DNA of 64,000 bases from RGIG4790 sp964437615 (lineage in GTDB: Bacteria; Bacillota; Clostridia; Christensenellales; UBA1242), in NCBI GenBank assembly GCA_964437615.1, contig CAYTHL010000001.1, forward strand, positions 1-64,000, written 5' to 3'. The stretch's first letter is position 1, and each line of letters begins with the position of its first letter. The notes under the pieces are model-generated. The model was given only the letters and a program-made list of their open reading frames with translations, made no database searches and had not been told where the DNA came from. Shown one piece after another: positions 1-8,703 of this stretch. The translations under genes were made by a program, and so were the position numbers.

Positions 1-2
1 AA

Positions 3-53
3 TTATTAAAAGACATTTGGGATCAAACAACAGAAAGAGATTGGTTGCAATAG
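3..53 (+). CDS. possible 3' end of an upstream gene (partial)
   Basis: The frame open from base 3 reads 16 plausible codons rich in acidic residues and tryptophan and ends in TAG at 51-53. A weak hairpin follows at 75-98 (AGGCTATCT paired with AGATAGTCT, one G-T). This could be the tail of a plus-strand gene that begins before the window, but the stretch is too short to identify and could be chance. Confidence 0.25.
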   Translation, partial: LLKDIWDQTTERDWLQ

Positions 54-173
54 CGACATAGTATTATATTATTAAAGGCTATCTTGTTAGATAGTCTTAG
101 TTTGTAGACAAATAAGTTTACAGGCTGATATCTCTATATAAAATATAAAGAGAGATAGGTGCGTTTAAGTTTT

Positions 174-986
174 TTAGTCAGATAAATTTTTTTCTTCTTC
201 GGCATCTGCTGACCTTTCAACAAAGTCTAAATGTCTTTGAAAGAAAAATTCGCTTGCATAAATCCTTTCAGTTTTTGGGTCATATGTTGTTATACCTTTT
301 TCTTTAAGATATGCTTCCATTGGTTTTGCAACTTTTGCCTCATCAAATATTTTAAGCATTTTAGGCTGATCAACTTTTGCAAACCATTCATCCAACGCTT
401 TCAAATCAGTTCCTATAGGCATTGGACCCGGGTTTTTAACATATTTAGGATTTGGGACTTCGCTATAACACCCACAATTTATAAGAAATTGTTCTCTCGT
501 TATATAGAAGGGTGATTGCACATCTTGTGGTTTGAAATAACTGATTGCCTTTTCAAACATCTCTGCAATATCTTGTTCTGGCAAGTTTTCGGTTTTAAAA
601 TCTATGCCAAAGCAATTTCTATATTGGCTGAAAATAAAATTTTGGGGGTGTTCTTTTCTAATCTCATCAAATATAGCTTGATTTTCATCAGAAAGTTTTT
701 CAAGCAAAATATAAGAATGCCCGCCATCATTTCTATCACTGCACATGAAAGTAAAAATGTTCATTGACCACAATTTTTTGCATGCGGCTTGCAACTCTGG
801 GATGATATATTCTTCTGGATTTTGCAAAACCTCTTCCATTCCAACATAAGAGTAGTGATATTTTGTTGATAGGTCAGCAGGCTTTTTTTGCATAGCCTTT
901 TCTTCTGCGTCTTTGACTTTTTTTAATATTTTATCTTCTTCGCCAACTAAGATAATTGGTTTTTTATATGGATTTTGTTTTGGCAT
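174..986 (-). CDS. hypothetical soluble protein, 270 aa
   Basis: I do not recognise a family. The protein is charged and has no signal peptide or membrane segment, so it is probably cytoplasmic. It opens with a lysine-rich stretch and ends in an acidic tail. The middle holds a run CSDRNDGGHSYILLEKL and a later CGCYSEVPNP segment, which could be a folded core. It lies 12 nt downstream of the mscS stop on the same strand, so the two are probably cotranscribed. No SD is visible before the ATG at 986, so translation may depend on coupling to mscS. Codon use (more A and T at third positions) differs from the glycolytic genes to the right. Confidence 0.6.
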   Translation of the reverse strand: MPKQNPYKKPIILVGEEDKILKKVKDAEEKAMQKKPADLSTKYHYSYVGMEEVLQNPEEYIIPELQAACKKLWSMNIFTFMCSDRNDGGHSYILLEKLSDENQAIFDEIRKEHPQNFIFSQYRNCFGIDFKTENLPEQDIAEMFEKAISYFKPQDVQSPFYITREQFLINCGCYSEVPNPKYVKNPGPMPIGTDLKALDEWFAKVDQPKMLKIFDEAKVAKPMEAYLKEKGITTYDPKTERIYASEFFFQRHLDFVERSADAEEEKNLSD

Positions 987-998
987 ACTTATTTACTA

Positions 999-1976
999 TT
1001 ATTTTTCATCTTTCTTATTATTTTTTTTATTCTTTTTTTCTTTTAGGCTTTTTTCATATTTTGTCAAGGTTTTTGAAATTTTCGCAAGTCCACCTGTTTC
1101 TTCCTCTTTACGCTCTTTCTCAACACGCTTTGGCAAACCGCTTCCCATGATTGGCATCACAACATTATCCGTTCGCTGACGAACTTCCATTTGTGCGAAA
1201 GGAACTGAAATGTTGTTGCGTTTAAATTCATTATATACATTTTCTACCACATAATAATAGACATCCCAATAGTCCTCGTTGTCACACCAACAATTTGAGA
1301 AGAAATCAATACTGCTCGCGTTCAAAACTTTCAATCGGCAAAATGGTGCGGGGTCAAGATAGATCTTTCCGTTGCTTTTCATAACGTCCGTTACAATCTT
1401 TTTGACCGTTTCCACATCGCTTTCATATGCCACACTGAATGTGAAATCCACTCTTCGTTTTGGGAACGCCCCCAAATTTGTCACTTCGTTGTTGATAAGT
1501 GATGAATTTGGCATGGTTACACGCCTATTGTCCACGGTGACAAGGGTTGTGAAAAGGAAGTTTATGTTAGTGATGCTCCCCTCAACACCGCCAGTTATGA
1601 TGTAGTCACCTTTCTTGAAAATGTGGCTTGAAATTATGATAATCCCGTTTGCAACATTGGCAATTGCCTCTTCCAAAGCCATGCCAACCGCCAAAATGAT
1701 TGCACTGCACGCGGTGAGAATTCCTGTGACCTCCACACCCAATTGCGACAAGAGCATTAAAATTAACACAAGCCATAAACAAAACTTGACAATCGCACAC
1801 AAAAACTGCTGTGCAATCTTTTCCATTTTTGTTCGAGCCAAAAGTTTGCGTAAAATAGCCATCAAAATTTTGATGACAAAAATTCCAATAATCAAAATGG
1901 CAAAAAACCAAACAATGTTCCAAACATTTGTCTTAAAATAATCACAAATGTTTGTCCAAATCCCTGCCCAATCCAT
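999..1976 (-). CDS. MscS-family small-conductance mechanosensitive channel
   Basis: This is a 325-residue mechanosensitive channel that would release solutes during hypo-osmotic shock. Three hydrophobic helices are visible at about residues 14-38, 57-79 and 82-115. The third is the pore-lining helix, rich in Gly and Ala (GMALEEAIANVANG), followed by the MscS beta domain with FKKGDYIITGGVEG and the conserved MPNSSLINNEV segment. The C-terminus is a lysine-rich cytoplasmic tail of about 40 residues. The start at 1976 is supported by an AGAGGTG SD about 6 nt upstream. It heads a probable two-gene unit with the hypothetical gene at 174-986. The family assignment is secure; the paralogue type (MscS, YkuT-like and so on) is not. 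Confidence 0.93.
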   Translation of the reverse strand: MDWAGIWTNICDYFKTNVWNIVWFFAILIIGIFVIKILMAILRKLLARTKMEKIAQQFLCAIVKFCLWLVLILMLLSQLGVEVTGILTACSAIILAVGMALEEAIANVANGIIIISSHIFKKGDYIITGGVEGSITNINFLFTTLVTVDNRRVTMPNSSLINNEVTNLGAFPKRRVDFTFSVAYESDVETVKKIVTDVMKSNGKIYLDPAPFCRLKVLNASSIDFFSNCWCDNEDYWDVYYYVVENVYNEFKRNNISVPFAQMEVRQRTDNVVMPIMGSGLPKRVEKERKEEETGGLAKISKTLTKYEKSLKEKKNKKNNKKDEK

Positions 1977-2395
1977 AAAACACCTCTATTCGTAATTTAC
2001 CTTAAACACTCTTCCAATGTCAAACAAATTCGACATATTCCGCAAAAAACTTTGCGGTTGTTGTTTCCTTAACATCAATCGCATTTGGAATAGGGGAAAC
2101 ATAGGTAGAACAACCAATCCCAACCGGCACAGCTCAAATTCTTCCACCTTTTGCATAAAAGCCTTCGTTTACAAGCCCTGCAATGTAAGAAAGAATGTAA
2201 AAGTTAGTTTTTGCCTAAATAACATCTTTATATATAATAAACTTCTATTGCTAGCTCACTTGGCTTGTTTATCTGCATCAAAACTTTTTGTAAATTACAT
2301 TTACAGAATAGGGTTTGTTTAAAGCCCTATTTTATTATTTGAGATAAATTGTGCAAAATAGGTAGGGTGGCATATGTCTATATGTTTAAATTTGA
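1977..2395. other. intergenic region without an intact gene
   Basis: No intact gene is visible here. On the minus strand, a frame from about 2212 to 2002 reads two protein-like segments (one contains GLVNEGFYAKGGRI, the next 37 codons contain VSPIPNAIDVKETTTAKFF), each ended by TGA and then TAA. It may be a decayed remnant just upstream of mscS, or chance. Nothing else is recognisable. Confidence 0.3.
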
Positions 2396-2425
2396 TTGAC
2401 AATGCAAAAAGAATGAGTATATAAT
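2396..2425 (+). promoter_or_regulatory. sigma-A promoter for pgk-gpmI
   Basis: TTGACA at 2396-2401 and TATAAT at 2420-2425 are both perfect hexamers, with an 18-nt spacer. The transcription start would be near 2432, giving pgk an unusually long 5' leader of about 225 nt that contains the GC-rich structured element. Confidence 0.8.
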
Positions 2426-2450
2426 TATTTGGTAAAAGTAAAGAGAGTGT

Positions 2451-2613
2451 GGGGCTGGCGGCAGCTTTGGCGCAGCCAAAGCTGCGTGCCTGCGGCGGTC
2501 GCATCTTGTGCTGTGCTATTTCTGGCGCTTGTTTATGCATTGTTGCATTTGCGTTAGCATGCACTCGTTTCGCCGCAGGCTTGCGCCGCCCAGCGGGCGG
2601 CGCCGCCAGCCCC
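2451..2613 (+). promoter_or_regulatory. GC-rich, multiply self-complementary leader element upstream of pgk
   Basis: This stretch is far more GC-rich than its surroundings and folds on itself at several levels. The outer stem pairs GGGGCTGGCGGC (2451-2462) exactly with 2602-2613. A perfect hairpin with an 11-bp stem and GCA loop lies at 2461-2485. The inner stem pairs GCCTGCGGCG (2488-2497) exactly with 2571-2580. A second perfect hairpin, 9 bp with an AGC loop, lies at 2583-2603. Inside the inner stem are further pairings: GTGC/GCAC, TGCTA/TAGCA and an ATGCA-TTGT-TGCAT hairpin at 2535-2548. It lies between the promoter and the SD of pgk, so it should be transcribed. It could be a cis-acting RNA or a palindromic mobile element (REPIN or MITE type). 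No known riboswitch consensus was recognised. Confidence 0.7.
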
Positions 2614-2657
2614 CGTTTGCAAAATAACCGCCAATTATCAAAATTTTGGAGAAGAAT

Positions 2658-3866
2658 ATGGAATTTATCGAAAAAATGACTTTTAAAGACATTCCGGTAA
2701 CCGGCAAAAAAGTGCTTGTTAGGGTTGATTACAATGTTCCTATGGACGACAGTGGCAACATAACCGACGACACCCGAATTAGAGCCACACTGCCAACTCT
2801 AAGCTATTTAATCAAGCAAAAAGCGCGCATAATACTTTGCTCACATTTGGGCAGGCCAAACGGCGTTGTCACCCCCGGCTTAAGCTTAGCGCCTATTGCC
2901 AAAAGGCTATCCACAATTTTAGAAATGCCAGTAAAAATGGCAACTGATGCAGTGGGTGAAAGCGCAAAAAAATTGGCATCAGAGCTAAAAGACGGCGAAA
3001 TTATGATGCTAGAAAATATTAGGTTTTACCCCGAAGAAGAAAAGAATGACGACCACTTTGCAAGAGAACTTGCTAGCCTTGCCGACATTTTTGTAAACGA
3101 CGCCTTTGGTACAGCACATCGGGCGCACGCTTCCACCGCCGGTGTGGCATGTTATTTGCCGGCAGTTGCAGGCTTTTTAATGGGCAGCGAGATTATGGCG
3201 CTTGGCGGATATGTCCAAAACGCCGAAATGCCATTCGTTTTAATTTTAGGCGGTGCAAAAGTCAGTGACAAAATTGGCGTTATTACAAATTTGCTAAACA
3301 AGGCAAGCGTGCTGCTAATTGGCGGCGCTATGGCAAACACGTTTATTGCAGCTAAGGGAGGCAAACTAGGTTTTAGTCGTTACGAAAAGGACAAAATAGA
3401 AGTCGCCAAGCAAATCTTGGAAAGCGCCGAAGCCCAAAATGTAAAGGTTATTCTGCCGGTAGACGTTGTGGCTAGCACCGAGTTTAGCGAAAACGCAAAG
3501 TGCAAAACCATGAGCGCAGACAATGTAGAAGACGGCTGGCAAGCTATGGATATAGGCAAAAAGACTTGCAAGTTGTTTATTAAAGAGATTAAGCGTGCAA
3601 AAACTGTCGTGTGGAACGGCCCGATGGGTGTGTTTGAATTCAAAAAATATCAAAACGGAACAAAAGCCGTAGCAAAAGCCGTTGCAAAGAGCGACTGCAT
3701 TAGCATAATAGGCGGCGGCGACAGTGCCGCAGCTATACAAGAGCTTGGGCTTGCAGACAAAATAACCCACATTTCAACAGGGGGCGGTGCAGCCTTAAAG
3801 TTTTTAGAGGGCGCAGTTTTGCCGGGCGTTGAAATGCTACTAGACAAAAAAGAAACAGTAAAATAA
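2658..3866 (+). CDS. pgk: phosphoglycerate kinase
   Basis: Catalyses reversible phosphate transfer between 1,3-bisphosphoglycerate and ADP in glycolysis, in the cytoplasm. All family landmarks are present: the N-terminal DYNVP, SHLGRP (3-PG binding), NDAFGTAHRAHAS, GGAKVSDKIGV, the nucleotide-site NGPMGVFE and the C-terminal GGGDSAAA. The length of 402 aa is normal. I chose the ATG at 2658 because a GGAGAAG SD lies 5 nt upstream; a frame-compatible TTG at 2646 would place the SD inside the gene. It is followed after 153 nt by gpmI, the next lower-glycolysis step but one, and is likely cotranscribed from the promoter at 2396 behind the structured leader. Confidence 0.98.
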   Translation: MEFIEKMTFKDIPVTGKKVLVRVDYNVPMDDSGNITDDTRIRATLPTLSYLIKQKARIILCSHLGRPNGVVTPGLSLAPIAKRLSTILEMPVKMATDAVGESAKKLASELKDGEIMMLENIRFYPEEEKNDDHFARELASLADIFVNDAFGTAHRAHASTAGVACYLPAVAGFLMGSEIMALGGYVQNAEMPFVLILGGAKVSDKIGVITNLLNKASVLLIGGAMANTFIAAKGGKLGFSRYEKDKIEVAKQILESAEAQNVKVILPVDVVASTEFSENAKCKTMSADNVEDGWQAMDIGKKTCKLFIKEIKRAKTVVWNGPMGVFEFKKYQNGTKAVAKAVAKSDCISIIGGGDSAAAIQELGLADKITHISTGGGAALKFLEGAVLPGVEMLLDKKETVK

Positions 3867-4019
3867 TTGCAAAATTTTGCAGAATTTGCAGGTAAAATTA
3901 AGTAAATTTGCAAAATTTAGTCAAATTAGTTGCCATATGAAGCATATATCTACCCAAAAACTGCAATAATTAATAAATATATAGTTAAAATTAGCCCAAA
4001 AATGGCTAAAAGGGGAGTT

Positions 4020-5552
4020 ATGAAAGTTGACGGAACAAAAGTTTTAATAATTATGGACGGCGTGGGCAGACCGCTAGACCCAAAAATTAGCGGCGTAACC
4101 AAGGAAAATACCAAGTTTTTGCAAAAACTGGCAAAAGATTATCCAACTGGGCTTTTAAACGCAAGCGAAGAAAGTGTAGGTTTGCCAATGGGTCAAACTG
4201 GTACAAGCGACATTGGCCACTTAACCATAGGCACAGGCAGAGTTAATTTTCAGCCGCTGGTTCGCATAAATAGGGCAATTAAGAGTGGAGAATTTGATAA
4301 AAACCCCGCAATTTTAGCTGCAATAGAAAACGCAAAAAAGAACAACAAGGCTTTGCATCTGCTAGGCATTCCAACAGACGGCGGCGTGCATAGCCACATA
4401 GACCATTTGTTGCACCTTATAGAACTTTGCGCAAAGCACAAACTAAAAAAGGTATATATTCACTTTTTTGCTGACGGTCGTGATGCACCACAAAAATCTG
4501 CACAAAAGTATTATGATATTATAGAGAACAAGATTGATGAATGCGGCTGTGGCGAAATTGTGAACGTCATTGGCAGATTTTACGCCCTAGACCGAGATAA
4601 AAACTGGGATAGAGTTGAAGTTGCCTACAAAATGATGACCGACGGCGCTGGTAGAGCATGTACAAGTTTGCCACAGGCCATAGCCCAAGAATACGAGCAA
4701 GGCAGAACGGACGAGTTTTTGCTTCCGTTGGTTAAAGTGGACAAGTTTGGCAAGCCAGTTGCAACTATAAAAAGCGGGGACAGCGTAATTATCTACAACT
4801 ATCGTGCCGACCGTGAGCGGCAACTTGCTTATGTGCTTAGCGACAGCTGCACTCTAGATTTTGCCAAAAAGTTGGGGCTAACTTTAGTTTGCATGTGCAA
4901 TTATAATGAGAACTTAAAAGGCGTGCTGGTTGCTTTTGACAACATAGAAATAAAAAATATTTTAACCGAAGTGTTGTCGGATAGGGGCTACACCCAGCTT
5001 AAGGTTGCCGAAACAGAAAAATACGCCTATGTAACTTTTAGTTTTAATGCCGGTCGAAACGATCCTTACCCAAATGAAGACAGAAAGCTTATAGCCAGCC
5101 CTAAAATGCCGCTATACTCAGCTAAGCCAGAAATGAGCGCAAGAGAGGTTGCCGATGCTGCAATCGCCGGCATAAAAAGCGGCAAGTACGATTGCGTTGT
5201 TATAAACTTTGCCAATGGCGACATGGTTGGCCATAGCGGAGATAAAGCGGCGGCAAAAATTGCAGTAGGTGTGGTAGATGAGTGCGTGCAGAAAGTCACC
5301 GAGGCCACCCTAGCTGTTGGCGGAGAACTAATTATTACTGCCGACCACGGCAATGCCGACATTATGGAATACCCAGACGGTAGCCCACACACCAGCCATA
5401 CGCTAAACCTAGTTCCTGCGATTATAGTTGGCAAAAGATTTAAAAATGTTCACACAAAACTAGAGGGAACACTTGCAGACATTGCTCCAACCATGCTAAA
5501 ACTTATGGGCGAGCAAATTCCGCCTGAAATGACTGGCAAACCATTAATTTAA
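4020..5552 (+). CDS. gpmI: 2,3-bisphosphoglycerate-independent phosphoglycerate mutase
   Basis: Interconverts 3- and 2-phosphoglycerate using two metal ions (usually manganese). The N-terminal alkaline-phosphatase-like metal site begins with MDGVG, and the phosphorylated serine sits in GQTGTSDIGHL. Also visible are GVHSH, the arginine-rich DGRDAP and RADRERQL motifs, and the C-terminal metal ligands in NFANGDMVGHSG and TADHGNAD. The length of 510 aa matches the family exactly when the ATG at 4020 is used, which has an AGGGGAG SD 3-9 nt upstream. A longer frame starting with TTG at 3930 has no SD and adds residues not found in the family, so I rejected it. It lies downstream of pgk on the same strand. 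Confidence 0.98.
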   Translation: MKVDGTKVLIIMDGVGRPLDPKISGVTKENTKFLQKLAKDYPTGLLNASEESVGLPMGQTGTSDIGHLTIGTGRVNFQPLVRINRAIKSGEFDKNPAILAAIENAKKNNKALHLLGIPTDGGVHSHIDHLLHLIELCAKHKLKKVYIHFFADGRDAPQKSAQKYYDIIENKIDECGCGEIVNVIGRFYALDRDKNWDRVEVAYKMMTDGAGRACTSLPQAIAQEYEQGRTDEFLLPLVKVDKFGKPVATIKSGDSVIIYNYRADRERQLAYVLSDSCTLDFAKKLGLTLVCMCNYNENLKGVLVAFDNIEIKNILTEVLSDRGYTQLKVAETEKYAYVTFSFNAGRNDPYPNEDRKLIASPKMPLYSAKPEMSAREVADAAIAGIKSGKYDCVVINFANGDMVGHSGDKAAAKIAVGVVDECVQKVTEATLAVGGELIITADHGNADIMEYPDGSPHTSHTLNLVPAIIVGKRFKNVHTKLEGTLADIAPTMLKLMGEQIPPEMTGKPLI

Positions 5553-5724
5553 ACTTTTGCAATCATTTTAATGCCGTAAGTGTACAATTTTGCGAAATTT
5601 AGATATATTTTTACATTTTTAGCTAATTTTTTTGCAAATATAGTGCAAAATTGGGGCTAAGCAATAGTAAAAATGTTGCTAAAATGGGCTAATAGGGCAA
5701 AAGTGATTATTTGCCGCCATAATA

Positions 5725-5753
5725 TTGACAAACACGCTTAGTAGTGGTAAAAT
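5725..5753 (+). promoter_or_regulatory. promoter directly abutting the start codon at 5760
   Basis: TTGACA (5725-5730), a 17-nt spacer and TAAAAT (5748-5753). The ATG at 5760 lies 6 nt after the -10, so transcription should begin at or within a base or two of the start codon. Confidence 0.7.
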
Positions 5754-5759
5754 AAATGC

Positions 5760-5993
5760 ATGAATAATACAATTCTTAGCCTAATTAATTTTGTTGCGGC
5801 TCAAACTCAGCAAGAAAAAAACTTGACACTTTTGTATGTTTGCTTGTTTGTGCTGCTAATGGGCATGCTTGTTCTAGATACCTTTGCCATGAAAAAGTGG
5901 ACGCCAAAAGGAGTGCATATTTTGCTTTATGTACTGCTGCTAGCATCTGTAATAGCGCTAATACTTCTGCTGGTTTATTCAAAAAATGGCTAA
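5760..5993 (+). CDS. small two-helix membrane protein, 77 aa
   Basis: I do not recognise a family. The protein has a short N-terminal part, a hydrophobic helix at about residues 23-42 (LYVCLFVLLMGMLVL), a short basic loop (KKWTPKG) that should be cytoplasmic, and a second helix at about 51-73. Both ends would then face outward. It sits between gpmI and secG on the same strand and ends about 50 nt before secG. It has no SD, and its own promoter places the transcription start at the ATG, suggesting a leaderless mRNA. The clean promoter and well-formed helices argue that it is a real gene. Confidence 0.6.
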   Translation: MNNTILSLINFVAAQTQQEKNLTLLYVCLFVLLMGMLVLDTFAMKKWTPKGVHILLYVLLLASVIALILLLVYSKNG

Positions 5994-6046
5994 AAAAAAG
6001 TTGCCACAAATAAATTTATATGATATATTGCTTTTTAGGAGAATTT

Positions 6047-6382
6047 ATGAACTACAATATTATAAAATACACATCGTTGCTTGCCGACAGCTCTAACACA
6101 GAAGTTGCACCTTGGATAGCTAGCAGCTTTCCAATAATCGAAATTATTATTGCCGTGCTGCTTACAATTTGCTCAATCTTTATGATTGTGGCTGTTGTTG
6201 CGCAAAAGGGCGAAAGTAACGGCGTTACCGGAGTAACTGGCCAAGCCGACACCTTTTACAACCGCAACAAGGGCGGCAGTTTGCAAGGTAAGCTTAAAAA
6301 ATGGGTACTAGTCGATGCAATTATCATCTTGGTGCTAGCCATTGCCTTTTTAATTCTTTCCCGCATCTATCAAATAGTTTAA
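6047..6382 (+). CDS. secG: preprotein translocase subunit SecG
   Basis: Small membrane subunit of the SecYEG channel that assists protein export. Of 111 residues, two membrane helices are visible at about 33-56 and 87-108. They flank the family's cytoplasmic loop, which includes the QKGES and GQADTFYNRNKGGS motifs. The N-terminal 30 residues are longer than in many SecG proteins. The ATG at 6047 is preceded by AGGAGAA at good spacing; a start at 6020 without an SD was rejected. A strong rho-independent terminator follows immediately. A position after the glycolytic genes is common in Firmicutes. Confidence 0.92.
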   Translation: MNYNIIKYTSLLADSSNTEVAPWIASSFPIIEIIIAVLLTICSIFMIVAVVAQKGESNGVTGVTGQADTFYNRNKGGSLQGKLKKWVLVDAIIILVLAIAFLILSRIYQIV

Positions 6383-6391
6383 CTAAACCAC

Positions 6392-6416
6392 AAAAAACCG
6401 CCGGTGGCGGTTTTTT
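6392..6416 (+). terminator. rho-independent terminator after secG
   Basis: AAAAAACCGCC and GGCGGTTTTTT form an 11-bp stem around a GGT loop, ending in a T-run. It begins 10 nt after the secG stop. Confidence 0.9.
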
Positions 6417-6476
6417 GCTTGCTCCAATTACGGGCTACTTTGCCTTTTTGGCACGGTGGGGCAAAAAAGCAACAAA

Positions 6477-6507
6477 AAAGCATCTGCCGGGTTGGGGAGA
6501 TGCTTTT
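6477..6507 (-). terminator. terminator for the DUF378 gene
   Basis: AAAAGCATCT at one side pairs with AGATGCTTTT at the other across a 12-nt loop. A T-run follows on the minus strand, just past the stop of the DUF378 gene at 6519. Confidence 0.75.
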
Positions 6508-6518
6508 GGCGTTGTTAG

Positions 6519-6752
6519 TTAAGCTTTTTTTGTTGGGTTGTCTGAGTATTTGCCAAATAATTTTAGGCCGCGTATGCAAAGCTGAATTAGTAGCCAAATG
6601 CCAGCTAGTCCAACTAGGGCATACAAGATGCGGGTAAACACGCCAACACCAAATGCCCAAGTTAAGAAGTTCCAGCTAAACACGCCAACCAAAAACCAGT
6701 TTAAGCACCCAATTATTGCAATAACCAGCGCCACAATGTTTGCTATTACCAT
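6519..6752 (-). CDS. DUF378 family small membrane protein
   Basis: The 77-residue protein matches the DUF378 pattern: a first helix VIANIVALVIAIIGCLNWFLVGVF containing the conserved LNW, a short loop with the FGVGVFTRILYALVGLAG signature, and a second helix running to about residue 60. The function of the family is unknown. The chosen ATG at 6752 has a perfect AAAGGAG SD; an upstream extension to 6857 lacks one and would add an unrelated hydrophilic leader. It is a monocistronic minus-strand gene between the convergent secG and the divergent pepF. Confidence 0.9.
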   Translation of the reverse strand: MVIANIVALVIAIIGCLNWFLVGVFSWNFLTWAFGVGVFTRILYALVGLAGIWLLIQLCIRGLKLFGKYSDNPTKKA

Positions 6753-6931
6753 AAGTTTTTCTCCTTTAACTAATCTTAGCATGCCATATTGACTATAATT
6801 TATACATAATTTTAGTAGATTTTTGCCCGCCCGCCACAAATTGATGTCACAAAGCATGGTTCTTGGCGCTATTTTAATTGCCTTTTAGTTTATTATTTGA
6901 TATAATTTACCCATAAAAAGGAGAAATATTT

Positions 6932-8689
6932 ATGAAATTAGAGTGGGATTTATCTCAATTTTATGCAAGCCAAGCAGAATACGACGCCGCTTTTGCCGAG
7001 TACGAAAAACTCTGCGAGCAAGAACTGCTATTTAAAGGCAAACTTGGCACAAAGGACGGGCTGCTAGAATACTTTAAGTTTTCAGACAAAAAATCAAATA
7101 TTTTTGAAAAGTTGTATGTTTTTAGCATGCTTTCTGAAGATTTGGACGCCTCTGACGCAAAAGTTATAGAGCAAAAAGCCAAACTTACAGCCTTAGAGCA
7201 CAAGTATGATTTACTAACGCTGTTTGTTAGCCAAGAGCTTAAAAAAATACCGTCTAAAACGCTAATGGAATACAGCAAGTTGCCCGAATTTGCCAACTAC
7301 AATTTGTTGCTAAAACACATGGCGCAAAACAAAAAACACATTTTGTCTGCGCCACAAGAAAAACTATTAACCGAGGTAGGTGATGCCATAGACACAAACA
7401 AGCTTTATAATACCTTAGATAGTGTTGAAATTAAGTACGGCAAGGTAAAGGACGAAGACGGCAAACTTGTTCAGATGACACATGGAAACCGCATTAAACT
7501 TTGCACTAGCCACATAAAAAGGGTGCGAAAATCTGCCTATAAGGCAAGCATGGAGCCATACAAAAAACTTAATCAAACCATTGCCGTAAACTATATTAGC
7601 CACCTAAAATGGAACAAAGTTTATGCCACCACCAGCAGATATAAAAATACGCTAGATATGTGTACAAAAAGCAGCTATTTGCCAGACAATCTTCCACGCA
7701 AAGTTGTTAAAAATATAAACGAATTTTTGCCGCTGGCGCACAGATATTATGCGTGGCGTAAAAAGTTTATGAAGCTTGATAAAATGGAAAATGTAGATTG
7801 CACATGCAATTTGTTTGACCAAAATGTCAGCCCAAAAATACCGCTAAAAGAGGGAATAGAACTTGTTCAAAAGGCGCTTGCGCCACTTGGCAAGGACTAC
7901 ACAGACATGCTAAAAACGGCCGTCAGCGAAAAGTGGATAGACGCCACCGAGCGGGAAAATAAGCGTAGCGGTGCTTACAGCATGGGAATTTATGCCATTC
8001 ATCCGTTTATTTTAATGACTTATGACGAAACTCAAGACAGCGTAAGCACTCTTGCGCACGAATTTGGACATTCGATGCATTCCTATTATTCTAACAAAAC
8101 ACAGCCTTACGCAAAAGCCGATTACGATATATTTGTTGCCGAAATTGCAAGCACTGTCAACGAGGTTTTGCTTGCCAAATACAACATAGACCACGCCAAA
8201 ACAGTCGAACAAAAAATTGACTGTCTTAGCGAACTGGTTAACCATTTTATTTCTACAGCGTATACACAATCTTTGTATACCGAATTTGAGCTATTTGTGC
8301 ATGACACTGTAAATAACGAGCAGCCGCTAACCTACAAAATGCTCAACGATTTTTACTATAATGCAAGCAAAAAATACTTTGGCAGCGGGGTGCATGTTCT
8401 GCCAGAAATGCAGTATCATTGGAGCAGAATTCCGCATTTTTACAGTTGTTTTTATGTGTACAAATATACAACGGGCTTTATTGCGGCGTGCGCTATTGCC
8501 CAAAAACTGCTGCAAGACCCAAGCTACAAAGACGTATATAAAACCAAATTTTTGTCGGCAGGTTGCAGCAAAGAACCTTGCGACATACTAAAAGATGTAG
8601 GTGTGGACATTTTAAGCAAAGACACCTACGCCGCAGCCTTTTCGCTTATGGAAAGTTGCATAACCCAGCTAGAAAACCTAACCAAATAG
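6932..8689 (+). CDS. pepF: M3 family oligoendopeptidase F
   Basis: Cytoplasmic zinc metallopeptidase that degrades oligopeptides. The 585-residue protein has an all-helical N-terminal oligopeptidase F region (about 1-180) and an M3 catalytic domain. The HEFGHSMH zinc motif is at about residue 375 (bases 8056-8079) and the third ligand region EIASTVNE about 25 residues later. The C-terminal HVLPEMQYHW and YKYTTGF segments are also typical of PepF. The start has an AAAAGGAG SD 9 nt upstream. A terminator follows at 8704. The length is normal and nothing is missing. Confidence 0.95.
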   Translation: MKLEWDLSQFYASQAEYDAAFAEYEKLCEQELLFKGKLGTKDGLLEYFKFSDKKSNIFEKLYVFSMLSEDLDASDAKVIEQKAKLTALEHKYDLLTLFVSQELKKIPSKTLMEYSKLPEFANYNLLLKHMAQNKKHILSAPQEKLLTEVGDAIDTNKLYNTLDSVEIKYGKVKDEDGKLVQMTHGNRIKLCTSHIKRVRKSAYKASMEPYKKLNQTIAVNYISHLKWNKVYATTSRYKNTLDMCTKSSYLPDNLPRKVVKNINEFLPLAHRYYAWRKKFMKLDKMENVDCTCNLFDQNVSPKIPLKEGIELVQKALAPLGKDYTDMLKTAVSEKWIDATERENKRSGAYSMGIYAIHPFILMTYDETQDSVSTLAHEFGHSMHSYYSNKTQPYAKADYDIFVAEIASTVNEVLLAKYNIDHAKTVEQKIDCLSELVNHFISTAYTQSLYTEFELFVHDTVNNEQPLTYKMLNDFYYNASKKYFGSGVHVLPEMQYHWSRIPHFYSCFYVYKYTTGFIAACAIAQKLLQDPSYKDVYKTKFLSAGCSKEPCDILKDVGVDILSKDTYAAAFSLMESCITQLENLTK

Positions 8690-8703
8690 CCAAAATAGTT
8701 TAC

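Noticed and set aside
2002..2212. TGA read as tryptophan (recoded genetic code)
   Set aside because: TGA ends the ECF sigma gene and one ABC ATPase gene in standard coupled overlaps, and no conserved protein contains internal TGA. The code is standard.
2449..2679. Reading frames on both strands across the GC-rich element upstream of pgk
   Set aside because: Their composition (Ala, Cys, Arg runs) follows from GC-rich repeats, they have no SD, and they overlap the pgk SD and perfect hairpins. The structure explains the region better than coding.
3930..4019. N-terminal extension of gpmI from a TTG start
   Set aside because: There is no SD, the residues are absent from the family, and the ATG at 4020 has a good SD and gives the normal length.
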